From Oscillospiraceae bacterium (GTDB taxonomy: Bacteria > Bacillota > Clostridia > Oscillospirales > Ruminococcaceae), in NCBI GenBank assembly GCA_022791945.1, contig JAAVZY010000072.1, positions 1-64,000 on the forward strand: a stretch of DNA of 64,000 bases, read 5' to 3'. This document shows, piece by piece, positions 28,328 through 38,770 of the stretch. The translations under genes and the position numbers were made by a program. The number at the start of each line of letters is the position of its first letter. Position 1 is the stretch's first letter. Under the pieces are notes generated by a model that saw nothing but the letters and a program-made list of their open reading frames with translations, had not been told where the DNA came from and did no database searches.

Positions 28328-29032
28328 TCAGCCTCGTTCACCGAACAGAGCGCTTCCGATCCGGACCATATTGGCCCCGCACAGAATCGCCTGTCCGTAA
28401 TCCGCCGACATCCCCATGGAAAGCCAGTCCAGCCTGGTCCCCGGCACGCCGGCATCCTTCAGGGCCTGGAACAGCTCCCCGGCCTTTTGGAACCAGTAAC
28501 CGCCCCTGCCCCGCTCCGGGATGCACATCATCCCCCGGATGCGGATATGCTCCAGGGACGCCAGCTCTCCCAGGCGCTCCCGGAGCTCCTGGGGGGAAAA
28601 GCCGCTTTTGGAGCTCTCCCCGGCCATGTTGGCCTCCAGCAGGATCTCCATCACCCGCCCGAGCCCGGCGGCCCGGCGGTCGATCTCCCCGGCCAGCTTC
28701 AGCGAGCCGACCGACTGGATCATGCCCACCTTGTCTATTATATACTTAACCTTATTGGTTTGCAAGTGTCCGATAAAATGTACGTGCTCCCCGTCCGTAT
28801 GATAGACGGGGCGCTTGTCCAGATATTCCTGCACCCGGTTCTCGCCCAGCCATTCCACCCCGTTGTCCAGAACAAAGTTCACCCGCTCCGGCGGGACCGT
28901 CTTGGTCACCGCCAGCAGCCGGATATCCTCCGGAGCGCGGCCGCTTTTGCAGGCGCATTCCCCGATTTCCTCCCGAATATGCCGGAGGCGGGCGGCAATG
29001 GCCTCCTCCCCGGGATCAGCCGGCAGTCTCAT
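28328..29032 (-). CDS. YggS-family PLP homeostasis protein
   Basis: RLLAVTKTVPPERVNFVLDNGVEWLGENRVQEYLDKRP; HFIGHLQTNKVKYI; LSMGMSADYGQAI. Confidence 0.94.
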   Translation of the reverse strand: MRLPADPGEEAIAARLRHIREEIGECACKSGRAPEDIRLLAVTKTVPPERVNFVLDNGVEWLGENRVQEYLDKRPVYHTDGEHVHFIGHLQTNKVKYIIDKVGMIQSVGSLKLAGEIDRRAAGLGRVMEILLEANMAGESSKSGFSPQELRERLGELASLEHIRIRGMMCIPERGRGGYWFQKAGELFQALKDAGVPGTRLDWLSMGMSADYGQAILCGANMVRIGSALFGERG

Positions 29033-30263
29033 GGAGATCCTTCCCCTTTGTGATGATCTGATCATAGTTTGCGATATAGCTTTCATTGGCGTTGGGCCGG
29101 CTGATCAGCACATAGTTGTCCTCATAAATCACATCCGCCCGCTTGAACCGGACCGCGTCCCCAATCTGGACATAAACCCCCTTGGCAGTGATGTCATTGC
29201 CCTCCACATCGGTCACCTTGCTCACCCGGACAGCCTCCTTGGGGAGGATGATCCCGGTATAATCCGCCAGGATAGCCTGGGGCTTCTCGAACCGCATCAC
29301 GGCGAAATCCCCGTCCAGGGCGGTGCTGCTGAACACCACCACCGCGTTTTCCTGATCCCGTTCGACAATCAGCTGCTCGATGGAAACCGTCACCTGCCGG
29401 ACCGATTCGGAGTTGAATTTCAGCTGCACGGTCTGGCGGTTTTCGTAAGGGAGGGTGAACAGCTCCGCCTCCCTGGCGGTGATCAGGGCCACGAAATACC
29501 AGCGGTTGTCCCGCTCCAGCTTGCCGATGTTGTCCAGCTGCCGCACCTGGGGATCCCGCAGGATCTCCTCCACGCCCTCCACCGTGAGATCCTCCAGCAG
29601 CTCAGGCACCAGGACCGCCTCATAGCCGTCCACAACGTTGGCGAAATAGCCCGCCTCCTCGGAGGTAATGGAGCCCTGGGCCACCGGGAGGGTGGCTTCC
29701 AGGGAGGCAATCTGCCCGTTGATGAGGGAGAGGGTGTCCTCATAGCTCAGGGCAGGATCCACAAAAATGCTGAACTTGCCGATCTCCAGCATCAGCCGTT
29801 CTTCCGTATCGGCCAGCTCGTCCAGCCGGCCCTCGTCCACATACCGGACCAGCTCCAGCTTGCTGGCGCTGATCTGCTTGTTCAGCAGATCCAGCTTCAT
29901 CCCGTCGATGCTTTCCCGGTCCTGAGCCTCCTCCAGAATATCCCGGTGGCGGCGGAGCAGCTCCAGCCGCCGGAGATGGTGCAGATCGCTTTCATTCTGA
30001 TAGATGCTGGCCACCACCGCGCTGCGGGGAACCTTCTGGGCGTTCTCGTAGTTGTAGTTGACCACATCCGTCCGCTTGGCGCTCAGGACGATTTCATCCC
30101 GCAGGAAAAAGCCGTTGAGCTCCACCTTCTGTATATATTCCCCGATGGCCGCCGTCTGGGTTTCGTAGGGCTCATAAAAAGCCGTATAGGCCTGATAGCA
30201 CACATAGGCAATCATGGCTGCGGACAGCAGCGCCACCGCGATTTTCATCCCCAGGGAATTCAT
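29016..30263 (-). CDS. HlyD-like domain membrane protein
   Basis: [60 protein letters not shown]; position between yggS and hfq. Confidence 0.75.
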   Translation of the reverse strand: MNSLGMKIAVALLSAAMIAYVCYQAYTAFYEPYETQTAAIGEYIQKVELNGFFLRDEIVLSAKRTDVVNYNYENAQKVPRSAVVASIYQNESDLHHLRRLELLRRHRDILEEAQDRESIDGMKLDLLNKQISASKLELVRYVDEGRLDELADTEERLMLEIGKFSIFVDPALSYEDTLSLINGQIASLEATLPVAQGSITSEEAGYFANVVDGYEAVLVPELLEDLTVEGVEEILRDPQVRQLDNIGKLERDNRWYFVALITAREAELFTLPYENRQTVQLKFNSESVRQVTVSIEQLIVERDQENAVVVFSSTALDGDFAVMRFEKPQAILADYTGIILPKEAVRVSKVTDVEGNDITAKGVYVQIGDAVRFKRADVIYEDNYVLISRPNANESYIANYDQIITKGKDLHETAG

Positions 30264-30514
30264 AGGGGCTTGTCTGCCCCATCCTCTTTGGCGCCGGACT
30301 CCATAATTGGAATCGGGCGGGCGGGGATAATGGTGGACACCGCATGCTTGTAAACCAGATTCTGCTTTCCGTCGCAGTCCAGCACCACCGTGAAATTGTC
30401 AAATCCCCGCACAATGCCCTTGAACTGGAAGCCGTTGGTGAGGAACACCGTCACCGGGATCCGCTCCACCCTGGCCTGATTCAGGAATATGTCCTGCAAA
30501 TTGATGTTTTTCAT
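30260..30514 (-). CDS. hfq: RNA chaperone Hfq
   Basis: [68 protein letters not shown]. Confidence 0.95.
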   Translation of the reverse strand: MKNINLQDIFLNQARVERIPVTVFLTNGFQFKGIVRGFDNFTVVLDCDGKQNLVYKHAVSTIIPARPIPIMESGAKEDGADKPL

Positions 30515-30591
30515 AGCAACCACCCTTTCTGACAGCCGCAGCCTTTTTCTCTGTATGCCCGCCCCGCAGGGGCGGACAGGCATTCGCGGCG

Positions 30592-31085
30592 GACAAGGCC
30601 GCTAGAGCTCTGCTCAAGGGTCAACGCCGTAGGCCTTGACCCTGCGCGCCTCTCGCCAAGGGGAGCTGGCTCCCCTTGGATTCCTATCTTTTTAGGGGTA
30701 TGGGGGGCAGGATTTTGATTCCTGCCTCGCTGGTACTCCTCCGCACGGACGATCGCCCACCCACTTTTCCCTATGAGCGGCGCAGAGGCTGCGACGCAGA
30801 AAGTTTCAAGCGGGTTCTGCTGCGCACAAACTCTGTGCGCAGCAGGAAGCATCCCGCACCCGGGAGGGAGCTTTTTTCTTTACGAAAAAAGCGTACTGCG
30901 TGAATCAGACCCTCTGCGCGGCAGAAAGCCGGAAGTCTGTAAAGACTTGACCCAACCCCTTTTCCGCCCTTAAAAATTACGGGCTCCAAGGGGATTTAAT
31001 CCCCTTGGCGAGTGCTCGAGAGCAGGGCTCTCGAGGTCTTGACCCTTGGCAGAGACGCGAGACAGCGTCTCGCGGCCTTCCCGCT
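30592..31085. repeat. Hairpin-mosaic locus J, between hfq and miaA
   Basis: ccaaggggagctggctccccttgg; gcttttttctttacgaaaaaagc; ccaaggggatttaatccccttgg; ctcgagagcagggctctcgag; gcgagacagcgtctcgc. Confidence 0.92.
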
Positions 31086-31115
31086 GTGACGACTGCTTCT
31101 TATCTGTACATCATA

Positions 31116-32057
31116 TCATATTTTCAGAAATTGGTCTATACACAAACCAACTTTTTCTGAAAATTCCTCAAAGGAGGCGAATTCCTCCGGGTAAAACCAG
31201 TGGATTTCCGGATCCCGGCGGAACCAGGTGAGCTGGCGCTTGGCGTAGCGGCGGGTTTCCCGCCTGAGATTTTCCGCGGCTTTCTCCAGGGGAATCTCTC
31301 CCCGGAAATACCCCGCAAGCTCCTTATAGCCGATGGCCTGCACCGCCGTGGCCAGATCCGGCCTGCGCAGATAAGTCCGCGCCTCCTCCAACAGCCCCCG
31401 GGCCAGCATATCGTCCACCCGGCGGTCAATCCGATCGTAAAGCCTCTGCCGGTCCGAAAAGCCGATCCCCACCTTCAGGGAGCGGTAGGGGCTGGGCTGT
31501 GAACGGCTCCGCCGCCGGTGCTCCGACATGGGGATTCCGGTGAGCCGGCAGACCTCGATCGCCCGGATCACCCGGCCCCGGTTGTTCTCATGAAGAGAGG
31601 CGGCAGTCTCCGGGTCGCACGCCCGCAGAAGCTCCCACAGGGCGGCGGAGCCCTTCCGCTCTCCATACGCCGCCAGCTCCTTCCGGAGGGCGGGATCCGA
31701 TCCCATTTCAGCAAACTGGATGTTGTCCAGCACCGCGTCCAGATAGAGCCCGGTCCCCCCTGCCAGAATAGGCAGCCCCCCCCGCTCCCATACCTGCCGG
31801 ATGGTTTCCCGGGCCAGAGCCGCGTACTCCGCCACGCTGAAGGGCACGGAGGGCTCCAGAAAATCCATCAGATGGTGGGGGACGCCCTTTTTCTCCTCTG
31901 GGCTTGGCTTGGCGGTGGCAATGTCCATGCCCCGGTAGATCTGCATACTGTCGGCGGAGATCACCTCTCCCCGCCGGGAACGGGCCAGCTCCACCGCCAG
32001 GGCGGTCTTGCCGGAGGCGGTGGGGCCCAGCACAGCCACCACCGGTATTTTTTCCAT
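31116..32057 (-). CDS. miaA: tRNA dimethylallyltransferase
   Basis: VVAVLGPTASGKTALAVELARSRRGEVISADSMQIYRGMDIATAKP; RYAKRQLTWFRRD. Confidence 0.96.
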   Translation of the reverse strand: MEKIPVVAVLGPTASGKTALAVELARSRRGEVISADSMQIYRGMDIATAKPSPEEKKGVPHHLMDFLEPSVPFSVAEYAALARETIRQVWERGGLPILAGGTGLYLDAVLDNIQFAEMGSDPALRKELAAYGERKGSAALWELLRACDPETAASLHENNRGRVIRAIEVCRLTGIPMSEHRRRSRSQPSPYRSLKVGIGFSDRQRLYDRIDRRVDDMLARGLLEEARTYLRRPDLATAVQAIGYKELAGYFRGEIPLEKAAENLRRETRRYAKRQLTWFRRDPEIHWFYPEEFASFEEFSEKVGLCIDQFLKI

Positions 32058-32077
32058 AGGGGGCTCCTCCTTCCCGG

Positions 32078-34036
32078 CTACTGAATCCGTCCGAACAGCT
32101 TTTCGATTTCCCGCTTGGTCAGGGCCGCGGCCACCGGGCGGCCGTGGGGGCAGTGGCGGATCTCCCCGTTGGCGTAGACCATCCGCAGCAGCTCGGCCAG
32201 CTCCTCCAGGGAAGTTTCATCCCCGGCCTTGATAGCCGACCGGCAGGCCATGGAGTGAAGCAGCCGCTCATAGGCGTCGCTGGAGACGTCCCGCTTTCCC
32301 GCAATCAGCTTCCCGGCAGTGTCCAGCAGCAGCTCCGCCGGATCGCACTCTGCCAGCACCAGGGGAACCTCCCGGACGATCAGCGCGTTGTTCCCGAATT
32401 CCTCGTAGACAAAGCCCATCCCCTCCAAAAGGGAACGGTGCTCCTCCAGGGCCTGATTTTCCTCCGGAGAGACGTGAACCACCGCGGGCTTCAGCAGAAT
32501 CTGCCGCTGATCCGTGGCTACGGAGCGCTTCAGCCGCTCAAAAAGAAGCCGCTCATGGGCGGCGTGCTTGTCCAGCAGGAAGAGGGTCCCCTCCGCCTCG
32601 AAGATCACATAGGTGCGGAAGGCCTCCCCAATCACCCGCACCTCCAGAGGCGGCTCCTCCGGAGAGGCCGCCTCCTCCGGGACTGCCGGGGGCTCCGGCA
32701 CAAAGGTGATCCCCTTTTCCCGCAGCCGTTCCGGCGGGTGGGGAGGCTCCGGCGCCGCCGGGGCAGGCGGCGGGGGCGGGGCCGGGCGGATGAACTGGTA
32801 TTCCTCCTCCGCTTCCTCTGGGGCGGAAGGAGGCACGGGCGGCTCCTCCCGGAGGGGCTCCGCCTGCCGGTCCCGGAGGATCACCGGCCTGGAGGCGGGC
32901 GCGGCGGCGTAGGGCCGCTCCTCTCCGGAGGAGGGCCGGGGAGACAGGGGGATGCGGGACTGTTCCGCCTCCTGGGACTTGAATTTGGAAAGGAGGTTGG
33001 GAATCCGCTGGGCGCGGCCCGCCTCCTCCCGGGCGGCCCGGAGCACGTCCTCCTGGGAGAGGGCGGATTTCACCGCAAAATAGACCGCGTTGGTCACAGC
33101 CCCTCCATCCGCGAAGCGCACCTCGGTTTTGGCCGGATGGACGTTCACATCCACCTGCTCAAAGGGGAGCTCCACATTCAGCACGCAGAAGGGGTATTTC
33201 CCGGTCATGAGGGAATTTTTGTACCCCTCCTCCAGGGCGGCGGCGCAGAGCTTGGAGCGGATGTACCGGGAATTGACGAAAAAGTGCTCCATGGAGCGGT
33301 TGGCCCGGCTGGAGGAGGCGGAGGAGGTATAGCCCTTCACCGAGACTCCGCCGCAGCCGTAGTCCACCGGCAGCAGGGCGGAGGAAAAATCCCCGCCGAA
33401 CACCGCGTGGATGGCGGACAGAAGCTTTCCGTCTCCGGGGGTATGGAGCCGGAGCTTGTGGTCGCTGAGAAATTTAAAGGAGATCTCCGGGTGGGACAGG
33501 GCCAGCCGATCCACCACCCCGCCCACCGTGTTGGCCTCGGACTGATCCCGCCGGAGAAATTTCAGCCGGGCGGGGACATTGTAAAACAGGTCCCGCACCT
33601 GGATGGTGGTGCCGTCGGGGCAGCCGGCCTCCGACAGGGAAACCTGCTCCCCGCCCTCCAGGAGGATGGCGGTGCCGAAGGGATGCTCACGGGTTTTGCT
33701 GGTAAGCTCCAGCCGGGAGACTGCGGCGATGGAGGCCAGGGCCTCCCCCCGAAAGCCCAGGGTGGAGATGAAGTTCAGATCGTCCGAGAGCCGGAGCTTG
33801 CTGGTGGCATGCCGGAGGAAGGCGGCGGGCACGTCCTCCGGCAGAATGCCGGAGCCGTTGTCCGTGACCCGGATATAGCTGATCCCGCCCCTGCGGATCT
33901 CCACCGTAACCGCTGTGGAGCCCGCGTCGATGGCGTTTTCCAGAAGCTCCTTGACAATGGAGGCGGGGCGCTCGATGACCTCTCCGGCGGCGATCAGCTC
34001 CGCCACGTTTCTGTCCAGTACGTTGATTTTACCCAT
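32078..34036 (-). CDS. mutL: DNA mismatch repair protein MutL
   Basis: IAAGEVIERPASIVKELLENAIDAGST; TLGFRGEALASIAAVSRLEL; CPHGRP. Confidence 0.96.
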   Translation of the reverse strand: MGKINVLDRNVAELIAAGEVIERPASIVKELLENAIDAGSTAVTVEIRRGGISYIRVTDNGSGILPEDVPAAFLRHATSKLRLSDDLNFISTLGFRGEALASIAAVSRLELTSKTREHPFGTAILLEGGEQVSLSEAGCPDGTTIQVRDLFYNVPARLKFLRRDQSEANTVGGVVDRLALSHPEISFKFLSDHKLRLHTPGDGKLLSAIHAVFGGDFSSALLPVDYGCGGVSVKGYTSSASSSRANRSMEHFFVNSRYIRSKLCAAALEEGYKNSLMTGKYPFCVLNVELPFEQVDVNVHPAKTEVRFADGGAVTNAVYFAVKSALSQEDVLRAAREEAGRAQRIPNLLSKFKSQEAEQSRIPLSPRPSSGEERPYAAAPASRPVILRDRQAEPLREEPPVPPSAPEEAEEEYQFIRPAPPPPPAPAAPEPPHPPERLREKGITFVPEPPAVPEEAASPEEPPLEVRVIGEAFRTYVIFEAEGTLFLLDKHAAHERLLFERLKRSVATDQRQILLKPAVVHVSPEENQALEEHRSLLEGMGFVYEEFGNNALIVREVPLVLAECDPAELLLDTAGKLIAGKRDVSSDAYERLLHSMACRSAIKAGDETSLEELAELLRMVYANGEIRHCPHGRPVAAALTKREIEKLFGRIQ

Positions 34037-34177
34037 CCGCTGCTCCAATCCTCTCTATGGCGTTCGGCCTTCCAGCCTGGTCACAGTCACATGCACCCGA
34101 TCCCCGCCGGATTTCCCCAGGGCCTTCCGGATGGATTTCAGCATCCCATCCAGGGGAAAATGACATAGGCCCCGCCG

Positions 34178-34360
34178 ACCTCGAGGGCGCTGCCCAAGGG
34201 CCAAAGCCGCAGGCTTTGACCCTGCGAGCCTCCGGCCAAGGGGAATCCCTTCCCGATGCGCCGCTAGCGGCGCATCTCAGAATTCGGCGAAGCCGAATTC
34301 CTAAGTGCGTTGTGAAACAACGCACTGCGGAGACTCGAGGCAGAGCCTCGAGGTCTTCCC
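34178..34360. repeat. Hairpin-mosaic locus K
   Basis: gatgcgccgctagcggcgcatc; gaattcggcgaagccgaattc; gtgcgttgtgaaacaacgcac; ctcgaggcagagcctcgag. Confidence 0.9.
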
Positions 34361-34399
34361 CCTTTCACCGCCGCATTCCCGCTCAGGCAGGCTCCCGCA

Positions 34400-36040
34400 T
34401 CAGCTGCTTTTGGCCTTCAGACGCAGGAGGCCGGTCTGGGGATTATAAGCCAAGCCCTCAAGCTCCTGCCGCATTACAAAATAATCGGTGCTGTAGTGCA
34501 TGGGAATGAACGCGCCCTCCTCCAGAATAATCGCCTCCGCCCGCCGGCAGAGGGCCAGCGCCTCCTCGGAGCGGATATTCCCGGACGCCTGATTCAGAAT
34601 GGCATCCAGCTCCTCGCTCTGAAAGGAACCGTAATTCTGGCTCCCGCCGCTCCGGAACCGGGAGAGGATGGGCCAGGGACTGGTGTCCGGCGTATCCAGC
34701 CGGCAGATGGCCAGATCAAAGTCCCCGGAGGTCAGCCGGGACTGGTACTCCCGCTCCGAAGCCTCCTCCACGCTGATAAACAGGGACAGCTCCCGCTGGA
34801 GCACCTGGGAAACCGCATGAAAGCAGGCAGTCTCCACCGTTCCCTCGGGCGCCAGCAGCCGCAGGCCGGTCAGGCTCTTTTTGCCCAGCGCATCCAGCCC
34901 GGCCCGGTATTCCCCGTAGGCGGCGTCCCCGTTCAGGGAAAAGGGATTTTCCGGAGCCTGCTCCCGGTAGGGCTGGCCGCCCAGCATGGCGCCATGGGGG
35001 ATCAGCCCCCAGGCAGGCCGCAGATTTCCGGGAAGCTCCGCCTCAAAGGCGCTCCGATCAAAGGCGCCCGCTATTCCCCGGCGGATGTGGGGGCTGGCCA
35101 GATCTGGACAGTTCAGATTCAGAACCACTCCCCAGACCGCGTTTTCCAGCGGATCCAGCCGGAAGCCCGCTTCCTCCAGCCGGGCGGTTTCCTCCCCCTG
35201 CAGGAGCGCGCCGTCCGTATCGCCGGAGAGGAGCCGTTTCTTCGTCTCCTCCGGCGAGGAGACAACCGAAAAACTCACCCCTGTCAGCTGAACCTGCCCC
35301 GCCTCATAATAAGCGGGACTGCGCACCAGCCGCAGTGTTTCCCCCGGACGCCAAGAGCGAAGCTGGAATGGCCCGTTGGAGAATACGCCCTCCGCGTTCA
35401 GCCCGTATTTTCCCCGGGTGGACTGAAACAGCTCCTCGCTGCAGGGCATGGCATAGGTGGAGGCCAGAAGCTCCGGGAAGCGGTCGTTTGGCTCATCCAG
35501 CCGGATTTGCAGGCGGTTCTCCGTCAGGGCCATAACCCCCAGCTGCGCAGGAGAAAGGGAGCCCGCCCGCACCTGCTCGGCATTCCGGATGCAGAGGAAC
35601 TGGGCCGCTCCGGGAGAAGCGGTTTCCGGGCTCATCAGCCGCCGGAGCGCAAAGACAAAATCCGCCGCGGTGACGGGCAGCCGGAAGGGCTGCCCGTCCT
35701 CGTCGGAGCCGATCCACTGGGCGTCCCGGCGGAGGGTAAAGGTGTAGCAAAGCCCGTCCGGGGTGACTGTGTAGTCCTGGGCAAGGGCGTTCTCCAGCTG
35801 TCCGTCCGGATCAATCACAAACAGCCCTTCAAACAGGCAGCTGATGACCGTACGGGAGGCCTGATCAGAGGCGGTCTGCGGATCCAGGGTGAGGGGATCC
35901 CCGGCCAGATCGCAGCGAAGAATGGTTTCATCGGACTTGCCTCCGCATCCGCTCAGGGGCAGGAGCATCCCCAGGCAGAGCAGGACGCAGAGAAAATATG
36001 TAGCTGTCTTGCAGACAGAATGGGCGAAAAGCTTGTTCAA
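34400..36040 (-). CDS. ABC transporter peptide-binding lipoprotein (SBP_bac_5); TTG start proposed
   Basis: Lipobox region LLCLGMLLPLSGCGG; DPLTLDPQTASDQASRTVISCLFEGLFVIDPDGQLENALAQDYTVTPDGLCYTFTLR. Confidence 0.88.
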   Translation of the reverse strand: MNKLFAHSVCKTATYFLCVLLCLGMLLPLSGCGGKSDETILRCDLAGDPLTLDPQTASDQASRTVISCLFEGLFVIDPDGQLENALAQDYTVTPDGLCYTFTLRRDAQWIGSDEDGQPFRLPVTAADFVFALRRLMSPETASPGAAQFLCIRNAEQVRAGSLSPAQLGVMALTENRLQIRLDEPNDRFPELLASTYAMPCSEELFQSTRGKYGLNAEGVFSNGPFQLRSWRPGETLRLVRSPAYYEAGQVQLTGVSFSVVSSPEETKKRLLSGDTDGALLQGEETARLEEAGFRLDPLENAVWGVVLNLNCPDLASPHIRRGIAGAFDRSAFEAELPGNLRPAWGLIPHGAMLGGQPYREQAPENPFSLNGDAAYGEYRAGLDALGKKSLTGLRLLAPEGTVETACFHAVSQVLQRELSLFISVEEASEREYQSRLTSGDFDLAICRLDTPDTSPWPILSRFRSGGSQNYGSFQSEELDAILNQASGNIRSEEALALCRRAEAIILEEGAFIPMHYSTDYFVMRQELEGLAYNPQTGLLRLKAKSS

Positions 36041-36078
36041 CGCAAGTGGTTCCCTTCTATGAAAATCCCCCGCTCTAA

Positions 36079-36239
36079 GAGCCTGTTCAAGATCTTCGGG
36101 TGGGGCGAATGGAAGGGGATTTTTTTGCACAGCAAGGAAAAAAGCGGAGGAATCCTTTGTGGATTCCGAGCATTTTTGACGCTGTCTGTGCGGAAAAAGC
36201 GCCTTTCAGGCGCTCTGCACGGAGATTTTGAATAGGCTC
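36079..36239. mobile_element. IS5-like MITE, copy 2 (161 bp)
   Basis: TAA|GAGCCTGTTCAAGATCTTCG...CGGAGATTTTGAATAGGCTC|TAA; nearly identical interior to 16234-16392. Confidence 0.92.
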
Positions 36240-36298
36240 TAAGGCAGGAACTGACTATATCATAGCACAATTTCTGCGGCTTGACAAGAAAGCGCCCG

Positions 36299-36904
36299 TT
36301 ATTTTCCAGCTTTTAGAAATAAGCCCGCGCCTTTTGTATAAGTCTGCACGGATTCAAATCCGGCATGGCGAAAAAAAGCCTCCAGCTCGTTCGAGCTGTA
36401 TATCTTCACGTCTCCCTTTCCGAAAAAAGGAATCCAGAATTTGTTTGCGAGAAATCTGATGACGGCTCCCCAGTTTGGATCCGCAATACAGACCATTCCT
36501 TTTTTCTTTAAAACCCTTCTGCACTCATTGGCAAAACCCTGGGGATCATCAAAGTGATGGAACGCGCAGCATACGGTTATGACGTCAATGCTTTCATCGC
36601 TCCATTCAAGGGGACAGCATGGCTTTACCTGAAAATTTATATGAGGATACCGCGTTTTCGCGGAAGAAATCATCCCTTCGGAAATATCAATCCCGTTCGC
36701 CTGAATATCCGCTTTTTTTGACAATTCTCCCAGCAGAGTCCCGTTTCCGCAGGCGACGTCCAGAACCACATTGCCGTCACTCAGGTTTATTGTGTTTATC
36801 AGCTCGGTAATATGAAATCTTGTATACTGTCCCTCTGGCGAAGCATCATATTCGGATGCAATTTTATTGTAGGCTGTTCTTGATTCTTCTGTTTTCCGAT
36901 TCAC
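36299..36904 (-). CDS. Class I SAM-dependent methyltransferase; GTG start proposed
   Basis: MNRKTEESRTAYNKIASEYDASPEGQYTRFHITELINTINLSDGNVVLDVACGNGTLLGELSKK; CAFHHFDDPQGFANECRRVLKKKG. Confidence 0.88.
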   Translation of the reverse strand: MNRKTEESRTAYNKIASEYDASPEGQYTRFHITELINTINLSDGNVVLDVACGNGTLLGELSKKADIQANGIDISEGMISSAKTRYPHINFQVKPCCPLEWSDESIDVITVCCAFHHFDDPQGFANECRRVLKKKGMVCIADPNWGAVIRFLANKFWIPFFGKGDVKIYSSNELEAFFRHAGFESVQTYTKGAGLFLKAGK

Positions 36905-36965
36905 GTTCTTTCCTCGCTTTCTATTTGTCCGTTTGATCCCATTAATCATCAGGATCCGGCGGCGG

Positions 36966-36994
36966 TTTGACTTCCCGTCGAAAAACCAGTATAA
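36966..36994 (+). promoter_or_regulatory. Sigma-A type promoter
   Basis: TTGACT - 17 nt - TATAAT upstream of the 37156 CDS. Confidence 0.7.
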
Positions 36995-37155
36995 TGGCGA
37001 AAAGGTATGAAGGATTTGATGAACACAGTAAAGAGCGCCGGAAGGTGCATCTGATTCCTTTTCAAGAAAGAAGAAAGGAACGCGCCGGGTTCGGTTCGTC
37101 GAAGCCGGAAACACCGTCCCGGGCGGGGCGGCGGGACAATGAAAGGAGCGGTCAG

Positions 37156-37965
37156 ATGGGATTTTTTTCATGGGGCGGAGAAGCGCATCCCTGCCAGGTG
37201 CCGGGATACCTCTCAGCCAGGGCGTGCCGGAAATTGGAGAAGCAGATGTATGGAAAGGGGCAGGTCCCGGCAAAGAGCCGGTGGCTGCTGAGCTTTGCCG
37301 CGCCCATGCTGGCCAAGGACGGCCAGCGGGCGGACGGATACCCTCACTATACCGACAAAAGATACGACCAGATGAAAAAGGCCTTTGAAAACAGCTGGGG
37401 GAGTGCCAGCGAGAGCACGGTTCAAAAGCAGCTGGAGCGGATGCTTCAGGCGCCCTGCGCCAGTGAGCTTGATCCCATCCTCCGCATCTTCCGGGAGTTC
37501 CCCCAAAGCCAGTGGGAGGGGCAGCTGAGCCGCGCGGGACGCTTCAGCGAGAAGCAGTTCAGCAGAGCCGCGGAGTTCAGCGGATACGAACGCCGGTTCC
37601 GGGCCTACGGGCTGCCCTGGCCGGAGGGAACGCTGTTTGCCTATGACCTCTGCCGGGCAGGAAATATGATCTGCATTGCGGTGGGACTGGAGGCTGTCCG
37701 GCCGGTGAACGCGCCGGACTATCTGGGGCAGGTTGCCTGGGCGGCCAGCCAGTACTATTCCGCCTGGGAGGAGTACTACGCGGCTTACGCGGCGGGCCGG
37801 GTCCTGTGGCACTGGAAGCAGGAGCAGCTGCTCGCCATGAAAAGCACCACTGATCTGAACTGCTGCCGGCTGCTGCTGAAAAGCCCCAAAAGCGTCTGCG
37901 GCGAGATGGAATTCACCCAATACCTCACCGAATGCCCCCAGCCGGAAACGCTCTACCACCCCTAG
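37156..37965 (+). CDS. DUF1266-like hypothetical protein
   Basis: YDLCRAGNMICIAVGLEAVRPVNAPDYLGQVAWAASQYYSAWEEYYAAYAAGRVLWHWKQE. Confidence 0.65.
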   Translation: MGFFSWGGEAHPCQVPGYLSARACRKLEKQMYGKGQVPAKSRWLLSFAAPMLAKDGQRADGYPHYTDKRYDQMKKAFENSWGSASESTVQKQLERMLQAPCASELDPILRIFREFPQSQWEGQLSRAGRFSEKQFSRAAEFSGYERRFRAYGLPWPEGTLFAYDLCRAGNMICIAVGLEAVRPVNAPDYLGQVAWAASQYYSAWEEYYAAYAAGRVLWHWKQEQLLAMKSTTDLNCCRLLLKSPKSVCGEMEFTQYLTECPQPETLYHP

Positions 37966-38002
37966 CAGCCCGCTGAACACGTAGGCGCTATGCGTGCCCC
38001 AC

Positions 38003-38760
38003 GGGCAAGGCCGCGAGACGCTGTCTCGCGCTCTGCGGTGCATCGTTTCACGATGCACCTAGGAATTCGGCTTCGCCGAATTCTGAGATGCGCCGCTGGG
38101 CGCATTGTGGACGCGTCCCTTTGGAATCCCATTATTTTGAAGGGCGGAAAAAGGGTTGGGTCAAGCCTGTACAGACTTCCGGCCTTCTGCCACGCAGGCA
38201 GTCTGATTCACGCAGTACGCTTTTTTCGTAAAGAAAAAAGCTCCTTCCTGCATGCCGGGGTACGCCCTGCGCCGCACAGAGGTTTCTGCGCAGACTGAGT
38301 TGGATCTTCCGATTGGTTTGTGCGGGTAGGGGTACTTTGTACGCCCGTGGGAATCCTTCCACCGCCGCCGTTCCTTCGGAGCAGCGGCGGTCCCCTCTCC
38401 CATACGTTCCGAAGGAACGTCAGGGGCATGGCAGGGATGCCGCCGACAGGCGGTAGCCCTGACTGGGGGGTGCGTAGCACAGTGTTCCCCTTCCGCAGAA
38501 AGTATGAGCGTCGCAGAACACGCTCGGGAGTTTCTGCGTCGCAGTCTCTGCGCCGCCTATGGAGCTGAATTTTTTCTTTACGAAAAAATGGGTAGGCGGG
38601 TGATCGTCCCCGCAGGGAGTACCATCGGAGACGGGGAGCAAAAAGTCTGCACAGACTTGCCCCCACCCCCTTTGCCCTTAAAAAGACGGGAATCCAAGGG
38701 GAGCCAGCTCCCCTTGGCAGGTGCTCGAGGGCAGAGCCCTCGAGGTCTTCCCGCTGTGAG
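38003..38760. repeat. Hairpin-mosaic locus L (about 755 bp)
   Basis: gcgagacgctgtctcgc; gtgcatcgtttcacgatgcac; gaattcggcttcgccgaattc; attttttctttacgaaaaaat; ccaaggggagccagctccccttgg; ctcgagggcagagccctcgag. Confidence 0.93.
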
Positions 38761-38770
38761 CACAGGCTTC

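Noticed and set aside
32144-34168. 674-aa plus-strand ORF antisense to mutL
   Set aside because: Antisense frame of mutL; Gly/Arg/His-rich without family features
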